A DNA stretch of 64,000 nt from Elsinoe arachidis. Its lineage: Eukaryota > Ascomycota > Dothideomycetes > Myriangiales > Elsinoaceae. Positions 1 to 11,414 of this stretch are shown here, one piece after another. Below the pieces are notes generated by a model, which searched no databases, was not told where the DNA came from, and saw only the letters and a program-made list of their open reading frames with translations. Where the stretch lies: the NCBI GenBank assembly GCA_013372555.1, contig JAAPAX010000007.1:186001-250000 (forward strand), read 5' to 3'. A program made the translations under genes and the position numbers. Position 1 is the first letter of the stretch. Each line of letters starts with the position of its first letter.

Positions 1-1081
1 ATCGTTGGCCACGACTCGTCCAACGCTAGAGCTGCACGACATACAGTAGACATCTGCATATCGCACACCTCCCTATCTCCCCCACACTTTTCCAGCGCCA
101 AAGCGATCGGCAGCAGCTCAATCCTCCATCCTCCACCGCCGATTCGCCCTCAGAATCAGACCAGCTGCAGCTCTGCATGCAGAGTGCATATTGCATCTGC
201 ATCTGCGTCCAAGCTCCCAATCTGCAACTCCCCGCCCATCAAGATTTCTGATACATGCACTTTCCAGACTCATGCACTGCAACGCAATGCAAATGCAATG
301 CAATGCACTCTCCCTGCCCATCGAGCATCCAGACCTTCATCTCCCTTCCTCCATGCTGAATATCCTGCTCTGGCCGTATCTCCCTCTTGGCGTCACATCA
401 CCAGACCACAATGCATTTATCGAGACGGGCCGCATCGTCCCTTCGCCTCCTTCCCTCTCGTAGCCTGACCATGAAACTCCAGCTTCCCTCTCGCCCGCCC
501 AAGATGCATGTGTCTGATTCCCTGCTTCACCTCGTACCGTACCGTCCCACTTCCGCCCCCATCCGTGCTTGCCTCCCGTCATCTGCACCTCCTCACCATA
601 TCCTCCTACCCTCCGTCCGAGATCTAAGACACCCGCCCGCGCGTCCTCTGCCCGCCTGCCGCTCAAGGGCATCAGGTGCCACTTTTCGTGGCTGAGCAGC
701 CCGTCAGACCGCCACATTCCAACGGCTGGATTGCCTGACCAAGGTAGAAGGGTCACGTCTGCCGGCGCCCGGAGCTTCCGGTGGTAGCGAGTGGCTGGTG
801 GCGCTTGAAGGGGAGCCACCATCTTGTTCGGTTTGGGCCGAGTGAGATTGGGTTTTGTCTGTGCTAGAGAGGGCTGGACTTGGTCGCACGGAAGAGGGAA
901 GGGGACACGGTTTGGGGAAGTGGGTGGGTCTGGGCTTGACTGCTGCACTGCACTGCATTGCACTGAAACGGACGGGCCACTGGACGAGGGTGGTAGTAGG
1001 GAGGAGCTGGGCTGGAACGGACACTGGGTTGTTTGCTATTCTGCTGGTGTAGTGTACATATTGCACAAGGTGATGAGACTC
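1..1081. other. Intergenic, no gene supported
   Basis: Open frames here on both strands are overlapping, low-complexity and show no family signature or signal peptide. Around 265-310 there is a short run of CAATG/TGCA-type near-repeats. The right end is probably the 3' untranslated region of the leftward SFT2 gene. Confidence 0.5.
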
Positions 1082-2684
1082 TCAGTCGTTCATCCACGCC
1101 GCCATCCTCTGCCCCCCAAAACGAGCGGCGAATCGCAGCCCCGTTGATCCCATGGGAAAGTAACTCACCAGATACCAGAGCAGACACACCAGCTGGATGA
1201 TGGCGGAAATCAAGGTTAGCAGAGTGCTTCGAGCCTAGAACGGGCAAATGCGTCAGCTGAGGCTCTCCTTTCCAAGTAGCGGTGACTTGGGAACCGTGGG
1301 GGTTGATGCTGAGTGGCAAAGGAATATCCCTCCCGTCATGTTCCGTCTGTGATATAGACTGTATACATGACCCTTGTATAGGTGATGTGATGACGAGTTG
1401 ATTGTGTGACTTACCCCGAGTGCAAAGTATAGCGTCAACGCTATGGAGCCAAAATAAGTGGCAGTAAAGGGCAATCTCTCCGATGATAGCAAATGTCGCC
1501 CTGTATAGCCTTGTTAGTCCATCCAGGATACGAGGCCACCCCCGGCCCGCACGCGCGAAGGATGACGAGTGCAGGAGTGCAGCCAAGCCTTTCGGGTCCG
1601 ACTCACCATAAGTCATTGGACCCATCATGACGGCCCAGCTGCCGAGAAATAGCGCCGACGCGACTGTCCATCTGATCAAGAGAAAACAAGACGTTAGCTT
1701 CTTCATGCACCATGATAAAAAGGTTACAAAGGAGAATATGCAAAGCGGTGAGGGAATGAAACGGTCTCGAGGTCCAAAGGTGGTGTGCCAGATGGTCGCG
1801 CTAGTGCCGATTTGACTCGACGCTAGTGCAAGGAAGGGAGCACCCGTCCGTACCGCATGACCAGATGGAACGGGCGGGCTGGGACTTGTACGACGCAGAT
1901 CCAAGGTAGACTGTGGCGACGTGATATGGAATCCGGCTTCCATGCAATCCGTCGAGCGAATCGACGGCCGTCAACGTGCGAGACTGTTGGACGACAGACC
2001 TCCATCCTTATCGGTCCAGTGCGCGCTAGTGTCGAATCCGGTCATGTAGGGTAGAAAGGAAATCGTGTGCTTACAGTAGAGCAAATTTACGCGGCCTCAA
2101 TGTGAGAACCGGAAAGAGTGTGAAACAAATGACAAAAAGGGCGAGGGCTGCGAGGTTGAGAGCTCCAAAGATCAAAAGTCGGTCCCATCTGCTCACTGTA
2201 TATATATCCGTCAGTGAAAATGTCCAGCACAAAACTGCCAACACAGAGCTCGACGTGTCAACCTGAGAATGGACAGTGGCCATGCGTTTGAACTGCAGGA
2301 ACTACCAGACCCAGCACACCCGTCAAAACCCTGTTGATCACTCCGTAGAGCTATCACCCACAGGGTCTGCTTAGCGTACGATCTGCTCATGCAGGCCGTC
2401 GAGTCATGACTTCACTACATGATAGACGTTGTTTGGGGGAATAGACACTCACGCGCGAAGAAACCTTCTTCCTCCTCTCGTCGTGTTCTGGCTGGAAGTG
2501 GCGCCCCCGGTCCTTCATTCTCGTGTACGGGCAGGCGTACACCCCCTCCGCCGAACGGATTGAGTGATTGCAGCCTTCCCAAGATAGGTGTACTGGCATT
2601 GCTATTGGTCGTTGTCGTCACGGCTGGGTCCCTTCTGCTCCACCCCAAGGAGTTCATCGAGTCTCTGAATGACGCGGATGCCAT
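1082..2684 (-). CDS. SFT2: SFT2-family Golgi vesicle transport membrane protein
   Basis: Small tetraspanning protein of the Got1/Sft2 family, which acts in endosome-to-Golgi vesicle fusion. Five exons on the minus strand (2684-2453, 2195-2075, 1671-1607, 1500-1415, 1234-1082) give 218 residues. All introns are GT-AG and the phases close exactly. The N-terminal ~75 residues are soluble and Gly/Pro-rich (NPFGGGG, then a basic-acidic stretch). Four hydrophobic segments follow: LIFGALNLAALALFVICF; LFLGSWAVMMGP; ATYFGSIALTLYFALG; TLISAIIQLVCLLWYLVSYF. Family hallmarks are visible: LRPRKFALLW, SSERLPFTATYFGS and the tail YFPMGSTGLRF. The start MASASFRDSM was preferred to an upstream in-frame non-ATG extension because it matches family length. 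Family assignment is from recognised motifs; exon borders are inferred. Confidence 0.93.
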
Positions 2685-5126
2685 GGCTGTGGATGTGATG
2701 TGTGTGTGTATAGCCTCGCTCTTGTCACCCTTGTCCAACACCTTGTATCAAGCTGCCGCCTGCAGTCTACGGCCCGGGACGGGTACGTGCTCCCAGACAC
2801 CACGCGAGAGGGATTGAATTAGTGCTGCCTGTAAACCGCCAGATGACCCCTTCGTCGGCTTCTGCGGACGTTCGTCGTGTGGGTCGTTGGATCTAAGGTT
2901 GATCTCGAAGCGGGCCGGAGATTGCGCGAGTCGACGAGCAAGCTCAGGGTAGCTCCAGAGTGATATGCAAGACGATCTTCGATCTGGTCAAGCCCTGAGT
3001 CGACTAGGTTGGAAGTGGCTCGGCTTGTGATATGGTCGTCTGTGAGACAAGGTGCGGCGTGCGGCGAAGGGACCGGCCGAAGCTCGAAGTGACGAAGAAT
3101 GAACAAAGAAGGGTACTATGTTTGGACGGAACCTAATTGGTCGGCAGATGATGGGTGGAGAAGTTGTATCAGCTCATGCGCATCAGTCGAGTGTCTCAGG
3201 TGTCGCGGTCAGAATGAGAAATGGGCTAGCTTGGGATTTTCTTGAACGGGGGGGCTTGACGGTTCGGTACTCGGACGCGAACATCGACAAAGACCTGCTT
3301 TGCCTCCCATATCAAAAGCTACTTTGCGTGTACATGTTGCATATACTTGGCGGCGGGTACAGTCGATGGAAACCTTAATGACCAAGCTTGATAATCATCC
3401 GTGATCTGCACGACGTGATATGACGGCGGAGGAATATCAAGACTGCATGCACGTTCACATTCAACCCGTCCCATGGCGTATGTGGTACACGAGTGCTTTG
3501 TCAAAGGAGGCACTCTATCAGGTTTGGCCCACTGAGTCACCCTGTCATCTAGCAGCTGCCCGACCGATTGTGTGAAACGAACAGGGACATGACACCATGT
3601 AGAATCTCTCCCCCTCCACTACGCCTATCGACCCGCACACCTTAACCGGCCATGCATGTCGTTTCCAGAAATTGAGCCACACTGGGGGTACGAAGGAGCT
3701 TGCGAACCCATATCTGTGGTCCCCTCCCGGATGCATATATAGATGTCCTCCCAGGATGAATTGCTTCTTCTCCGAGTAAAGTGCCCGCATGTTCATTCTG
3801 GCCAGACTTGGATCCTTCGATTGATCACCTTCAAGTCATCCAACATCCCAACACTGTTGCCTTGTCGAGTCATCTCAACCTGAGGCATCCACCACCAGGT
3901 ATGTTTGCTTGATACATAAACTCACCAAGTGAAGTTGAACTGACCGCTAGATAGTCAGAAAAGAAATCGACCGATCTGTTACCTTTCAGACCGCTCGTGT
4001 CAGTCAACTTACCAGAAGACCACCAGTCGACCGTCGGTACATATCCGGGTCAACCTTGGGACAGATCTGGTCGTATACCGGATCTCCTTTCGCCTAGTCC
4101 CGTGGTATACCATCCAGAAACGCCAGCCTTTTTCTCCCAACCCGCCAACCAATTCTTCCGCCTCTGACGCAGCGATACATAATTCGCCCTCTGTTCGTCT
4201 CGAAGAAGCAAGATCATCCAAGCTCCTTTACGACATCTGTCAAGCATCATCACGATTCTGACGAGTTTTACGTTCACGTCTCACGATCAAGTCTACGAAA
4301 CCCCTCCGGCTTTCTCGGCCAAGCAATCCGAACTAGCCCTACCAAATCAGGAAACCACCGGCAACTCCTTCGACCCTTCGACCCAAGAGAGGCTTTTGCT
4401 CGGATTTTGCCTAGACGCAACCCTGCTCGGACCTCGACACATCCCACCGCCTCTCCACACGCCAGTTTCCCCCCGCGCCCGTTGCATCAACGCTCGCCCA
4501 CCACCTCGACCCGTCGACCACGCACGAGAATCAAATCTTACACTCCATCGTCGTCTGTGACCCTTTTGTCACACAAACGTCCGCTTCCCGCTCAAGCCTC
4601 CATCACACTTGTCCTCGCTGCCGCCCCTAAGCGCATCGCTCATCCCTCCTTGACTCTACACCTCCTTCTTCAATACTCCTTGCTTTGACCGCAATACCCT
4701 ACGACACAGAGCATTCGGAAAAAGAGTCGAGCGCGCGTTTCGCATTGAGGATCAGGTTCCAAGGCCAGAACGTCATCGGTGGTTACACAAGGCACACACA
4801 ATATTACCCGACTGGTAAGTCTTCTCCCTCCTCGGTTCCCTGCGCTCCAAACCTCCGTCATGTACGACCTTTGGGCAGGACTGTCGCCATCGACGACTTG
4901 CGATCTGTCATGATCCTGTTACTCGGTTTGCGACGGGCCTATTCCCGCCCTGCCCCTCTTACCCCTCCGTTCCACGCATTGCTATCCTTCCTCCAAACAC
5001 GACTGACAATGGCTGAACAGGCACTTGGACGGCACAGTAAGCCGACAACACACTCGCCAGTGATATACCCCATACAGAATCTTACCAAGACCCTTTTTAG
5101 ATGTACCCAGGATATCAGTCTGAGTG
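2685..5126. other. Long intergenic region and 5' leader of the bHLH gene
   Basis: No protein-coding gene is supported. Frames here lack recognisable domains. From about 3800 the sequence becomes pyrimidine-rich with many short upstream ATGs, as in long fungal 5' leaders. Candidate leader splice signals are a GTAAGT donor at 4815 and acceptor-like CAG/TAG sites near 5020 and 5100, but the leader structure cannot be fixed without transcripts. The long leader fits a regulatory gene downstream. Confidence 0.45.
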
Positions 5127-5127
5127 A
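5101..5127 (+). promoter_or_regulatory. uORF of 8 codons overlapping the bHLH start (TGATG)
   Basis: ATG at 5101 opens an eight-codon frame (MYPGYQSE) whose TGA stop at 5125-5127 shares its A with the main ATG at 5127-5129. The main frame has its own in-frame stop at 5121-5123, so it cannot extend upstream without splicing. This stop-start overlap is the geometry expected for termination-reinitiation or leaky scanning. It is real only if the mature leader includes 5101; a TTTTTAG acceptor-like sequence ends at 5100. Confidence 0.45.
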
Positions 5128-6746
5128 TGCCTAACACAGCCGGACTATCCTTCACCGAGTTCCCTCCTTTCGATTCGCAGACCGAAACAGCCGGCGAAAA
5201 ACACGATTCACCTTTCGAGTTCACATTCGAAGATCACTTTGAAGAGCACTACAACAACGTAAAGAGCGAGATGGCTGGTGCAGGTTCTCCCTTCATCAAG
5301 TCGGAGGGAAATGACTTCTTCAACTTTAACCAATTCTCGCCGAGTCAGCCGAACTTTGACATGACCAACAATGGAAACAACTTCAACGTCGACCCATCAC
5401 AATTGGGACAGAACAATGGTCAGCAATTTGGCCAGAACAGCTTCAATATGGGCAACGCCGGGATTGCCGACGATGAGCTCGCAGACCTTGCAGGCAGTCT
5501 TGACAACGCCCAGATGCGCAATGGCATGAACCAGCCAGGCTTCTTCAATGGCAACAATGGTGGAAGCATGCCGATGCCAATGGGTCAGAACTTGAACAAC
5601 ATCTACTCGAGCACACCAGAAGGCGCGCCTATCCAGTCGCCGTTTGTCAACCACGACGGCTTCAACTATGGCCAGTTCAGAGCATCTCAGCCACAGCAGC
5701 GACCAAACATGGGCCAGTCATCTGGCTTCGCGAACAACGTTATGCGCACACAGCACATGCACAACATGGAGCGCAAAATCTCAGAAAGCAGAAGTCCTGC
5801 CTCACCACACACACCAGGTCTCAGCAACCTTCACATCGGCGAGCCAGAGTTCCCTGCCGGTATGCGCCAGCAGATGATATCGTCTAGTGTTCCTGCCAAC
5901 TGGGATGGTACGCCGAATGCTCAATCATGGAATGACAACTCTCCTTACCCGTCGCCAGCCTCTGTCGGTCACCACATGCATCACGCTCAAATCTCCGAGG
6001 TCCTTCGTAACGACCAAGAACATCATCCTCGCGTCAAGGCAGAGCCCGGTGTTGGGCCTGGCGTCACATACAACTCAGTCGAGGCCAAGCGCCGTCGTCG
6101 TCGCGAGTCACACAACATGGTCGAGCGCAGGAGGAGAGACAACATCAACGAGCGCATTCAGGATCTTGCCAACCTCGTACCTCAGCACAGACTCGAGGAC
6201 GAAAAGGTTCGCAAGCATCTTCAGACCAACTCGCCCCTCTCGCCCTCCATCACTGCCCAGAACATGTCGCCGCCTTCGGGGTCCAACCTCCTTAGCACAT
6301 CAGCTGGTCGTCGCGCCGGTGCTATTACCCAGGGTCTCCCCATGGACGACAAAGACAAGGGTCCCAACAAGGGAGATATCCTCAACAGCAGTGTCTCATG
6401 GACGAGAGATGTCGTGTGGTACCTTCAGCTCAAGGCGGAGCAAGAGAAGCGAATAAAGGAATTGCTCAAGGCCAACAACATTGAATGGCCCTTCCAAATG
6501 TCGGATGACGAAAGGCGTATGCGCAGCGAGATTGAAGAGGTCATCGATCGCAACGTCCGCGCCGACAACATCACCCCATACACCCGTGCCCAAGGCACTG
6601 GTCTTCGAGTTCCTGGCTTCACCAACATCGCCGGCGACATCCTTCCATCAGAGGGAAGCGAGGGTATCGACACTTCGCACCCGGGACCTAGCCACTGGCA
6701 GCCAGTCTTCAAAGAAGAAGACGAGTTCGACGAGGACATGTTGTAG
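5127..6746 (+). CDS. bHLH transcription factor with expanded loop (Rtg3/TFEB-like)
   Basis: Nuclear E-box-binding regulator, 539 residues, single exon. The N-terminal ~300 residues are Asn/Gln/Pro/Ser-rich and disordered, with FNFNQFSPSQPNFDM and many NN/QQ pairs, typical of activation regions. The basic region (about 321-342) holds KRRRRRESHNMVERRRRDN with the His-Glu-Arg contacts of class B bHLH proteins, followed by helix 1 to about 352. A long insertion of about 60 residues (353-414) precedes helix 2 (KGDILNSSVSWTRDVVWYLQ), which continues into a short leucine-rich coiled coil to about 450. The tail is acidic (FKEEDEFDEDML). A long loop is known from Rtg3-type proteins; which metabolic pathway it controls here is not shown by sequence. 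ATG 5127 is the first in-frame ATG after a stop at 5121. See the overlapping uORF. Confidence 0.9.
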   Translation: MPNTAGLSFTEFPPFDSQTETAGEKHDSPFEFTFEDHFEEHYNNVKSEMAGAGSPFIKSEGNDFFNFNQFSPSQPNFDMTNNGNNFNVDPSQLGQNNGQQFGQNSFNMGNAGIADDELADLAGSLDNAQMRNGMNQPGFFNGNNGGSMPMPMGQNLNNIYSSTPEGAPIQSPFVNHDGFNYGQFRASQPQQRPNMGQSSGFANNVMRTQHMHNMERKISESRSPASPHTPGLSNLHIGEPEFPAGMRQQMISSSVPANWDGTPNAQSWNDNSPYPSPASVGHHMHHAQISEVLRNDQEHHPRVKAEPGVGPGVTYNSVEAKRRRRRESHNMVERRRRDNINERIQDLANLVPQHRLEDEKVRKHLQTNSPLSPSITAQNMSPPSGSNLLSTSAGRRAGAITQGLPMDDKDKGPNKGDILNSSVSWTRDVVWYLQLKAEQEKRIKELLKANNIEWPFQMSDDERRMRSEIEEVIDRNVRADNITPYTRAQGTGLRVPGFTNIAGDILPSEGSEGIDTSHPGPSHWQPVFKEEDEFDEDML

Positions 6747-7565
6747 AACATGCTTGTCCCACGATCTCATGTTTGATTTTCCATGCATAGCACACCGCAC
6801 ATTCGACGCATCTTCGACGATACCCAACCATTTTAATCGCGCCCCCGCAACATCTTAATCTATCACGAACTTCACGCTACACGATCGCACACATATATCA
6901 CGACATGATACTCTCGCACATGCATTACTGGATCTTTTTGGAGCATGCGATTCGATTTTTCTTCACGGAACTATCACCGACTCTCTTCTCCTCGAGGAAT
7001 ACTACATCCTGTCGATACACGTTTTCCTTGACCCAACCACCACGCATATTTTTACTACGATTGATATTCGGCGGCATCATCCTTGGGAGGACATGATTTG
7101 GGTAGCCCCTCGGTCGAGACCGGGGCATGGCTGATTCTGCATGCACTACTGAGGCGTATACATGGAGGCCGTCTGCTGTTTATTGTTTGTCGGAGCGTCC
7201 AGGTTCAGGGATGTTGCGAGTCGGGGGATTTTGCTGGCGCTTGAGATACCACTTTGCAATCGAGATGACACTACTAGAGTTGTGTTCGTGTTGTGTGATC
7301 GTAGTTGTGATGTCGGTCTTGTTCCCTGCCCACCGTGTGACTGGCAAGCGCTGTGCTCCCTTTCACGGCCTTCTCAGTGAAGCCTACTGTGGAGCTGACA
7401 TTGCAGCTCAAGGTCTGCCAGCCGTTTCTGAATTGATCACCGGTATCGCTGCTTCCTCTGTCCCGTCTTCCTTGACTTTCGTCTTAGATCACTGATCGCA
7501 CATCCCCCCTTCCACCCCACCAACCTGGTTGTCTATATCGCCTGCCATACCAAAACGCAGGATCC
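6747..7565. other. Convergent intergenic region, no gene supported
   Basis: This lies between the bHLH stop and the COX19 stop. The first part is probably the bHLH 3' UTR. At 7500-7660 the plus strand is strongly pyrimidine-rich; this runs into the Gly/Glu/Lys-rich C-terminus of COX19 on the other strand. Open frames here lack domains. Confidence 0.5.
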
Positions 7566-7889
7566 TCACTTCCCCCCCTCCCGCCTTCCCCCCTCCCCAT
7601 CCTTCACCACCCCTCCCGCCATCTTCCCCTCCTCCCCCTCCTCTTTATATCCCAAATTCCTCATCTCATCCACAGCCATGAGATTCCGATCCATCCTGCA
7701 CTGCAAATACGCTTTGCTCATCATCCTGCACTCGTCCACGTTGACGCCCTTGTTGCTGCGCAGACAGCGTAGGTATTGCTTCATGATGGGCTGGCATTCG
7801 GCGTCGTGGTCGAGGGGGAAGGAGCCACGTTCTGGTGGGGAGGGTTTGGAGAAGTTGGAGGGGCCGCCGGGGGAGCCGAAGGTGGACAT
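7566..7889 (-). CDS. COX19: Cox19-like twin CX9C protein, cytochrome c oxidase assembly
   Basis: Mitochondrial intermembrane-space protein of 107 residues needed for copper handling in cytochrome c oxidase assembly. The start MSTFGSPGGP, then PSPPERGSFPLDHD, is the Cox19 signature. Two CX9C pairs are present: Cys32/Cys42 and Cys54/Cys64, forming the coiled-coil helix-coiled-coil fold oxidised by the Mia40 relay. The segment CRMDRNLMAVDEMRNLGY matches the family end. The last ~30 residues are a Gly/Glu/Lys-rich low-complexity tail that looks lineage-specific. A longer frame upstream uses no ATG, so ATG 7889 is chosen. It shares a ~760-bp divergent promoter with the LtrA-family gene. Confidence 0.95.
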   Translation of the reverse strand: MSTFGSPGGPSNFSKPSPPERGSFPLDHDAECQPIMKQYLRCLRSNKGVNVDECRMMSKAYLQCRMDRNLMAVDEMRNLGYKEEGEEGKMAGGVVKDGEGGRREGGK

Positions 7890-8652
7890 TTTGGGTTGAT
7901 TGACAGGGTACAAAACTTGATGTGGGCAGTGGCTTGGGATGTCTCGGTCGGATAGAGACAGAGAGGAACAGAAACGAAAAATCGTGGAGTGAAGATGATA
8001 GAGATCGCATAGGAAGCGATGGAGATGCCAAGGCGGATGTGGTGCGGAGTTTTTGATCCAATTTCGAGCATTCCAATACTTTTGTCTCTTACATACATAT
8101 CAGGAACATGTTCATCCGTTCCTTTGACATACTCACGGGTCGGTAGATGCCGGAGAACCGGAGGACAGATTCATTTGTGGTCTGGGTGGTCGCATCTGTG
8201 GCCTCGCATTCAGCCTTGCCACAACTCCTCCACGGGGATTTTGGGTCGCGTACTTGCAACACAGACTTGTGGTTTTCGAGGTGAGATGACCTTCTATTTT
8301 CGATTTATGGTACAATCTCTCAAGGCGAGAGCTCGAATCATCAAGAGTGGGTGACTTCGTAGTCCCATCATGTTGCAGTCCAAGTTCGTTCATCGCGAAC
8401 CCATGCATGCGTGGTAGGATTGATAGGTGACCCTTGGAGAGACCTTGTTGGAACAGACAGGTGGAGCATCCTTCGACCTTCATGTCCATGTGGCATCAAT
8501 ATAGGTAACACGAACCCATTTCATGGCCACTTTCCTTTCATTCATAACCAAATGTCTTGGCTCTCTTCTTCATCCTTTCCATGCATCACCCAGATCTGCA
8601 CGTACCTTAACAACCACTATATCATATCAAGAGGAGGAGGCCGGATACAATC
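7890..8652. promoter_or_regulatory. Divergent promoter region, COX19 / LtrA-family gene
   Basis: Non-coding sequence between two divergent starts. I see no unambiguous TATA box. An A/G-rich stretch (8628-8640) lies just before the LtrA start. No ORF with family resemblance. Confidence 0.4.
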
Positions 8653-10804
8653 ATGTCGGGCGAGCAGCAGACCAACCATCTTCCGTTCTTCTCTAGTCCC
8701 ATCGTCCGTCGAGAAAGCGGGACAGATTGGTCTGTCGACCCGAGGACTCACAGCAATTTCCGACGAACAAGTCGATCTCGCACGCAAACGCTATCGATCA
8801 ACAACATACAAGGGCTGTCTGAGGTAGACTTGGACGAAAAGGATGCCTACTCTCTTGACAGTCCTCTGATCCAAAGGCACTCGGAAGCCACGAACAGCGA
8901 GCTTTTCTATGACCTTTTCTTCGTGGCCAACCTAACGGTCTTTTGCTCCGTCAAGGAGGTGAATGACACCACAAGTACGTACTAGCCCTTTGGTGTACTG
9001 TTCTACGCTGACGATCATCAGCTCTTGCCCAATATATCGGCTTCTTCACCATCCTCTGGTTCTCCTGGTTTCAAGTCTCAATGTACGACGTCCGCTTCTC
9101 CAAAGACTCCATCTTCGACCGCGTCGCCAAAGCACTCCAATTCGGTGTCATGGTCGGCTTCGCCATCAACGGACCGACCTTTGACGTCGGTGAGAAACTC
9201 GAATCCATAATGGGTCTCTCCTCAGACGACAGCATCACCATCATTGCCGACCCGAACCTAACCTCCTTCAAGAGTCTAACAATCATAATGATGGCGAGTC
9301 GGCTCGTCCTCGTCCTGCAGTACCTCCAAGCTCTCTACCAGACCCGCCACCAGAAAGAGACCGTTCTCCCCATGTCCCTCATAGCAGGCACTGAATTCGT
9401 CGCCGCCATGGTCTACTTCGGCCTATACTTTGCCTTCCACATGCTCCATAGCAACGCATACTTAACCTGGTACGGCGTCGCATTTGTCGAGACCGCCATC
9501 TGCACCGCAGTCTCCAGCATATGGCGCACCATCAGCTTCAAAGGCACCCATCTCGTTCAACGCATGAGTCTCCTCACCCTCATCATTCTCGGCGAAGGCA
9601 TCATCGGTCTCTCCAAAAAATGCCAAAGCATAGTCAAAGGCCAAATCTTTGGCTTCACATCCAGCACCATCGCCAACATTGTCTGCTGTGTGCTGTTCAT
9701 CGTACGTCACTTCTCCTCTTCCCACCCCCTTTGCACCCAGACTGACAAGACCAGTACCTCCTCTTCCTCCTCCACTTCCCCTCTTTACCCAATCGTCACT
9801 TCGGCTCCATCCGCCAACAAATCTACGCCCTCCTGCACTTCCCGCTCCACCTCGCCCTCGTCCTCTCCCTCGACGGCGCAAACCAATTCATAGCCTGGCG
9901 CGCCGCCACCGTGCGCGTCAATTCCCTCATGGCGCAACTACCAGCAATGTCCTTCTCCACTCCCGAGGTGGCCAAGTCATCAGTGGAAGCCCTCGAGGGG
10001 ACGGTGAATGATGTTTTTTACGCGGCGTTCAAAAGCGCGGATGGGGTGGGGGAGGTGCTGCATTACGCCAAGGGGAACGGGACCGCTCATGTGGGGCTGG
10101 AGTTGTTGAGGACGAGTCTGGCGTTGCCGTTGGCTGGGGAGGATGGGGGGAAGGGGTTGTTGGAGAGGAGTGAGGGGGGAACGAAGGGGTGGGCGCAGGG
10201 GGAGGATGCGATTGGGGGTGTGGGGGTGGATGCGGCGTGGGAGGCGACGAATTTGGTGTTCAATACGTTGGTCAATACGGTGTATACGAGTATTGGGTTT
10301 TCGGCGCCGGATAGTGAGAAGATGACGGCGTTGTTGCCGCAGGTTGCTGGGGAGGGGGTGGCGGAGGGGGCGATGGAAGCGGCGAAGAGGGCGCTGGAGG
10401 AGGTGTTGGAGGAGAATGGGGAGGTGTTTGGGGTGGCGAGGTTGGTCTTTGTGTATTTTTTTGTTTCGCTGGGCTGCACGGTGTTGTTGATGGGGATGCT
10501 GGTGGGATTGGAAAGGACAAAGAGTGGATTGGAGCTGAGTGACAAGATTAGGCTGGCTGGGAGTCTGTTGGTGGGTATCTGGGCTTGCCTCATGGCGGGC
10601 ATGGCTGCTTCTGGAGATGGAGAGGTCTTCCGCGGGTTCGTCTATTCTGGCTGGGTACTACCAGTGGCCATGCTTGGATTGATGGTCGTGGTTATACTAC
10701 ACAACATCAAGCTGCCTGGGAGTCCAGCAAGCGTCAGGCGGGCGTTCCGTCGTCCAGTATGGAGGGGACGGGTGCTAGCCCAGAGGATGAGGCATTCTTT
10801 CTAG
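8653..10804 (+). CDS. Low temperature requirement A (LtrA) family membrane protein
   Basis: Polytopic membrane protein of 683 residues in three exons (8653-8974, 9022-9701, 9755-10804). The family diagnostic ELFYDLFFVANLTVF occurs near residue 80 after a hydrophilic, Ser/Arg-rich N-terminus. Hydrophobic helices follow: YIGFFTILWFSWF, ALQFGVMVGFAI, FVAAMVYFGLYFAFHML, MSLLTLIILGEGIIGL, and two more pairs near the C-terminus (RLVFVYFFVSLGCTVLLMG; SLLVGIWACLMAGMA). The biochemical role of LtrA proteins is poorly known; the bacterial name comes from cold growth. Exon 3 between about 10020 and 10450 has an extreme G-rich codon choice (gaggtg, ggggag) unlike exons 1-2. Start ATG is in a clean context. 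Intron ends are GT-AG and close in phase. Confidence 0.88.
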
Positions 10805-11414
10805 TTGGAATACAGTTCGAGCAATGCATGATTAGCTACAAGGAGCCACAAGGGTAGAAGGAAATACTCTGAGGAAGACCAATGGGTTTTCGAAGAATTT
10901 GACCCGAAGCGGGCGAGGGGCGCGTTCTATGGGTATCCCCATGTGCACAAGAGGCCGTGATGTATGGAGCAGGGACTACTCGTCTGGTCAAGAGTGGCAC
11001 GTCGATCTTGCAGCTTCCGATCTGTCATCAGCCGCAGGTTATAGGGACGGGTAGTACCAGACAATCTTTCGTCCAAGGGGCTCTCGGCAGTTTATGGACG
11101 GTGGTACTTATGGCTGTTGTCAGCTGTCAAGTGGCGAGTGCGGTGCTGCGGGCTACCCGATGTCAGCCCGTAATGTCCTCGAGTTCAATTTCACCACCAT
11201 TACTGTGGCAACATTAACATCTAGGCGTCCCGAGTGATTCACACGTGATCAATAGAATGCAGTACTGGTTCTGGTTCGGTCACCCATTATTGACGCCTGG
11301 TCTATATAGCTTGAATGGTGGCGAAAGTCATTGCTTGTTGCCACAGCGTAATGTCGATATCGATATCAAGCCAGGGAACTGTGGATGACATCTTACATTA
11401 CTGAGCCGTCCAGT
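10805..11414. other. Convergent intergenic region
   Basis: 3' flanks of the LtrA-family and aldo-keto reductase genes. A TATATAG-like string occurs near 11303 on the plus strand but no gene start follows it. No coding region supported. Confidence 0.45.

Noticed and set aside
337..963. 208-codon minus-strand open frame
   Set aside because: Overlaps other open frames in several phases, Pro/Ser/Arg-rich, no motif, no spliced extension; likely chance in GC-rich DNA.
3118..3378. 86-codon plus-strand frame
   Set aside because: No motif, no promoter context, interrupted by unrelated frames.
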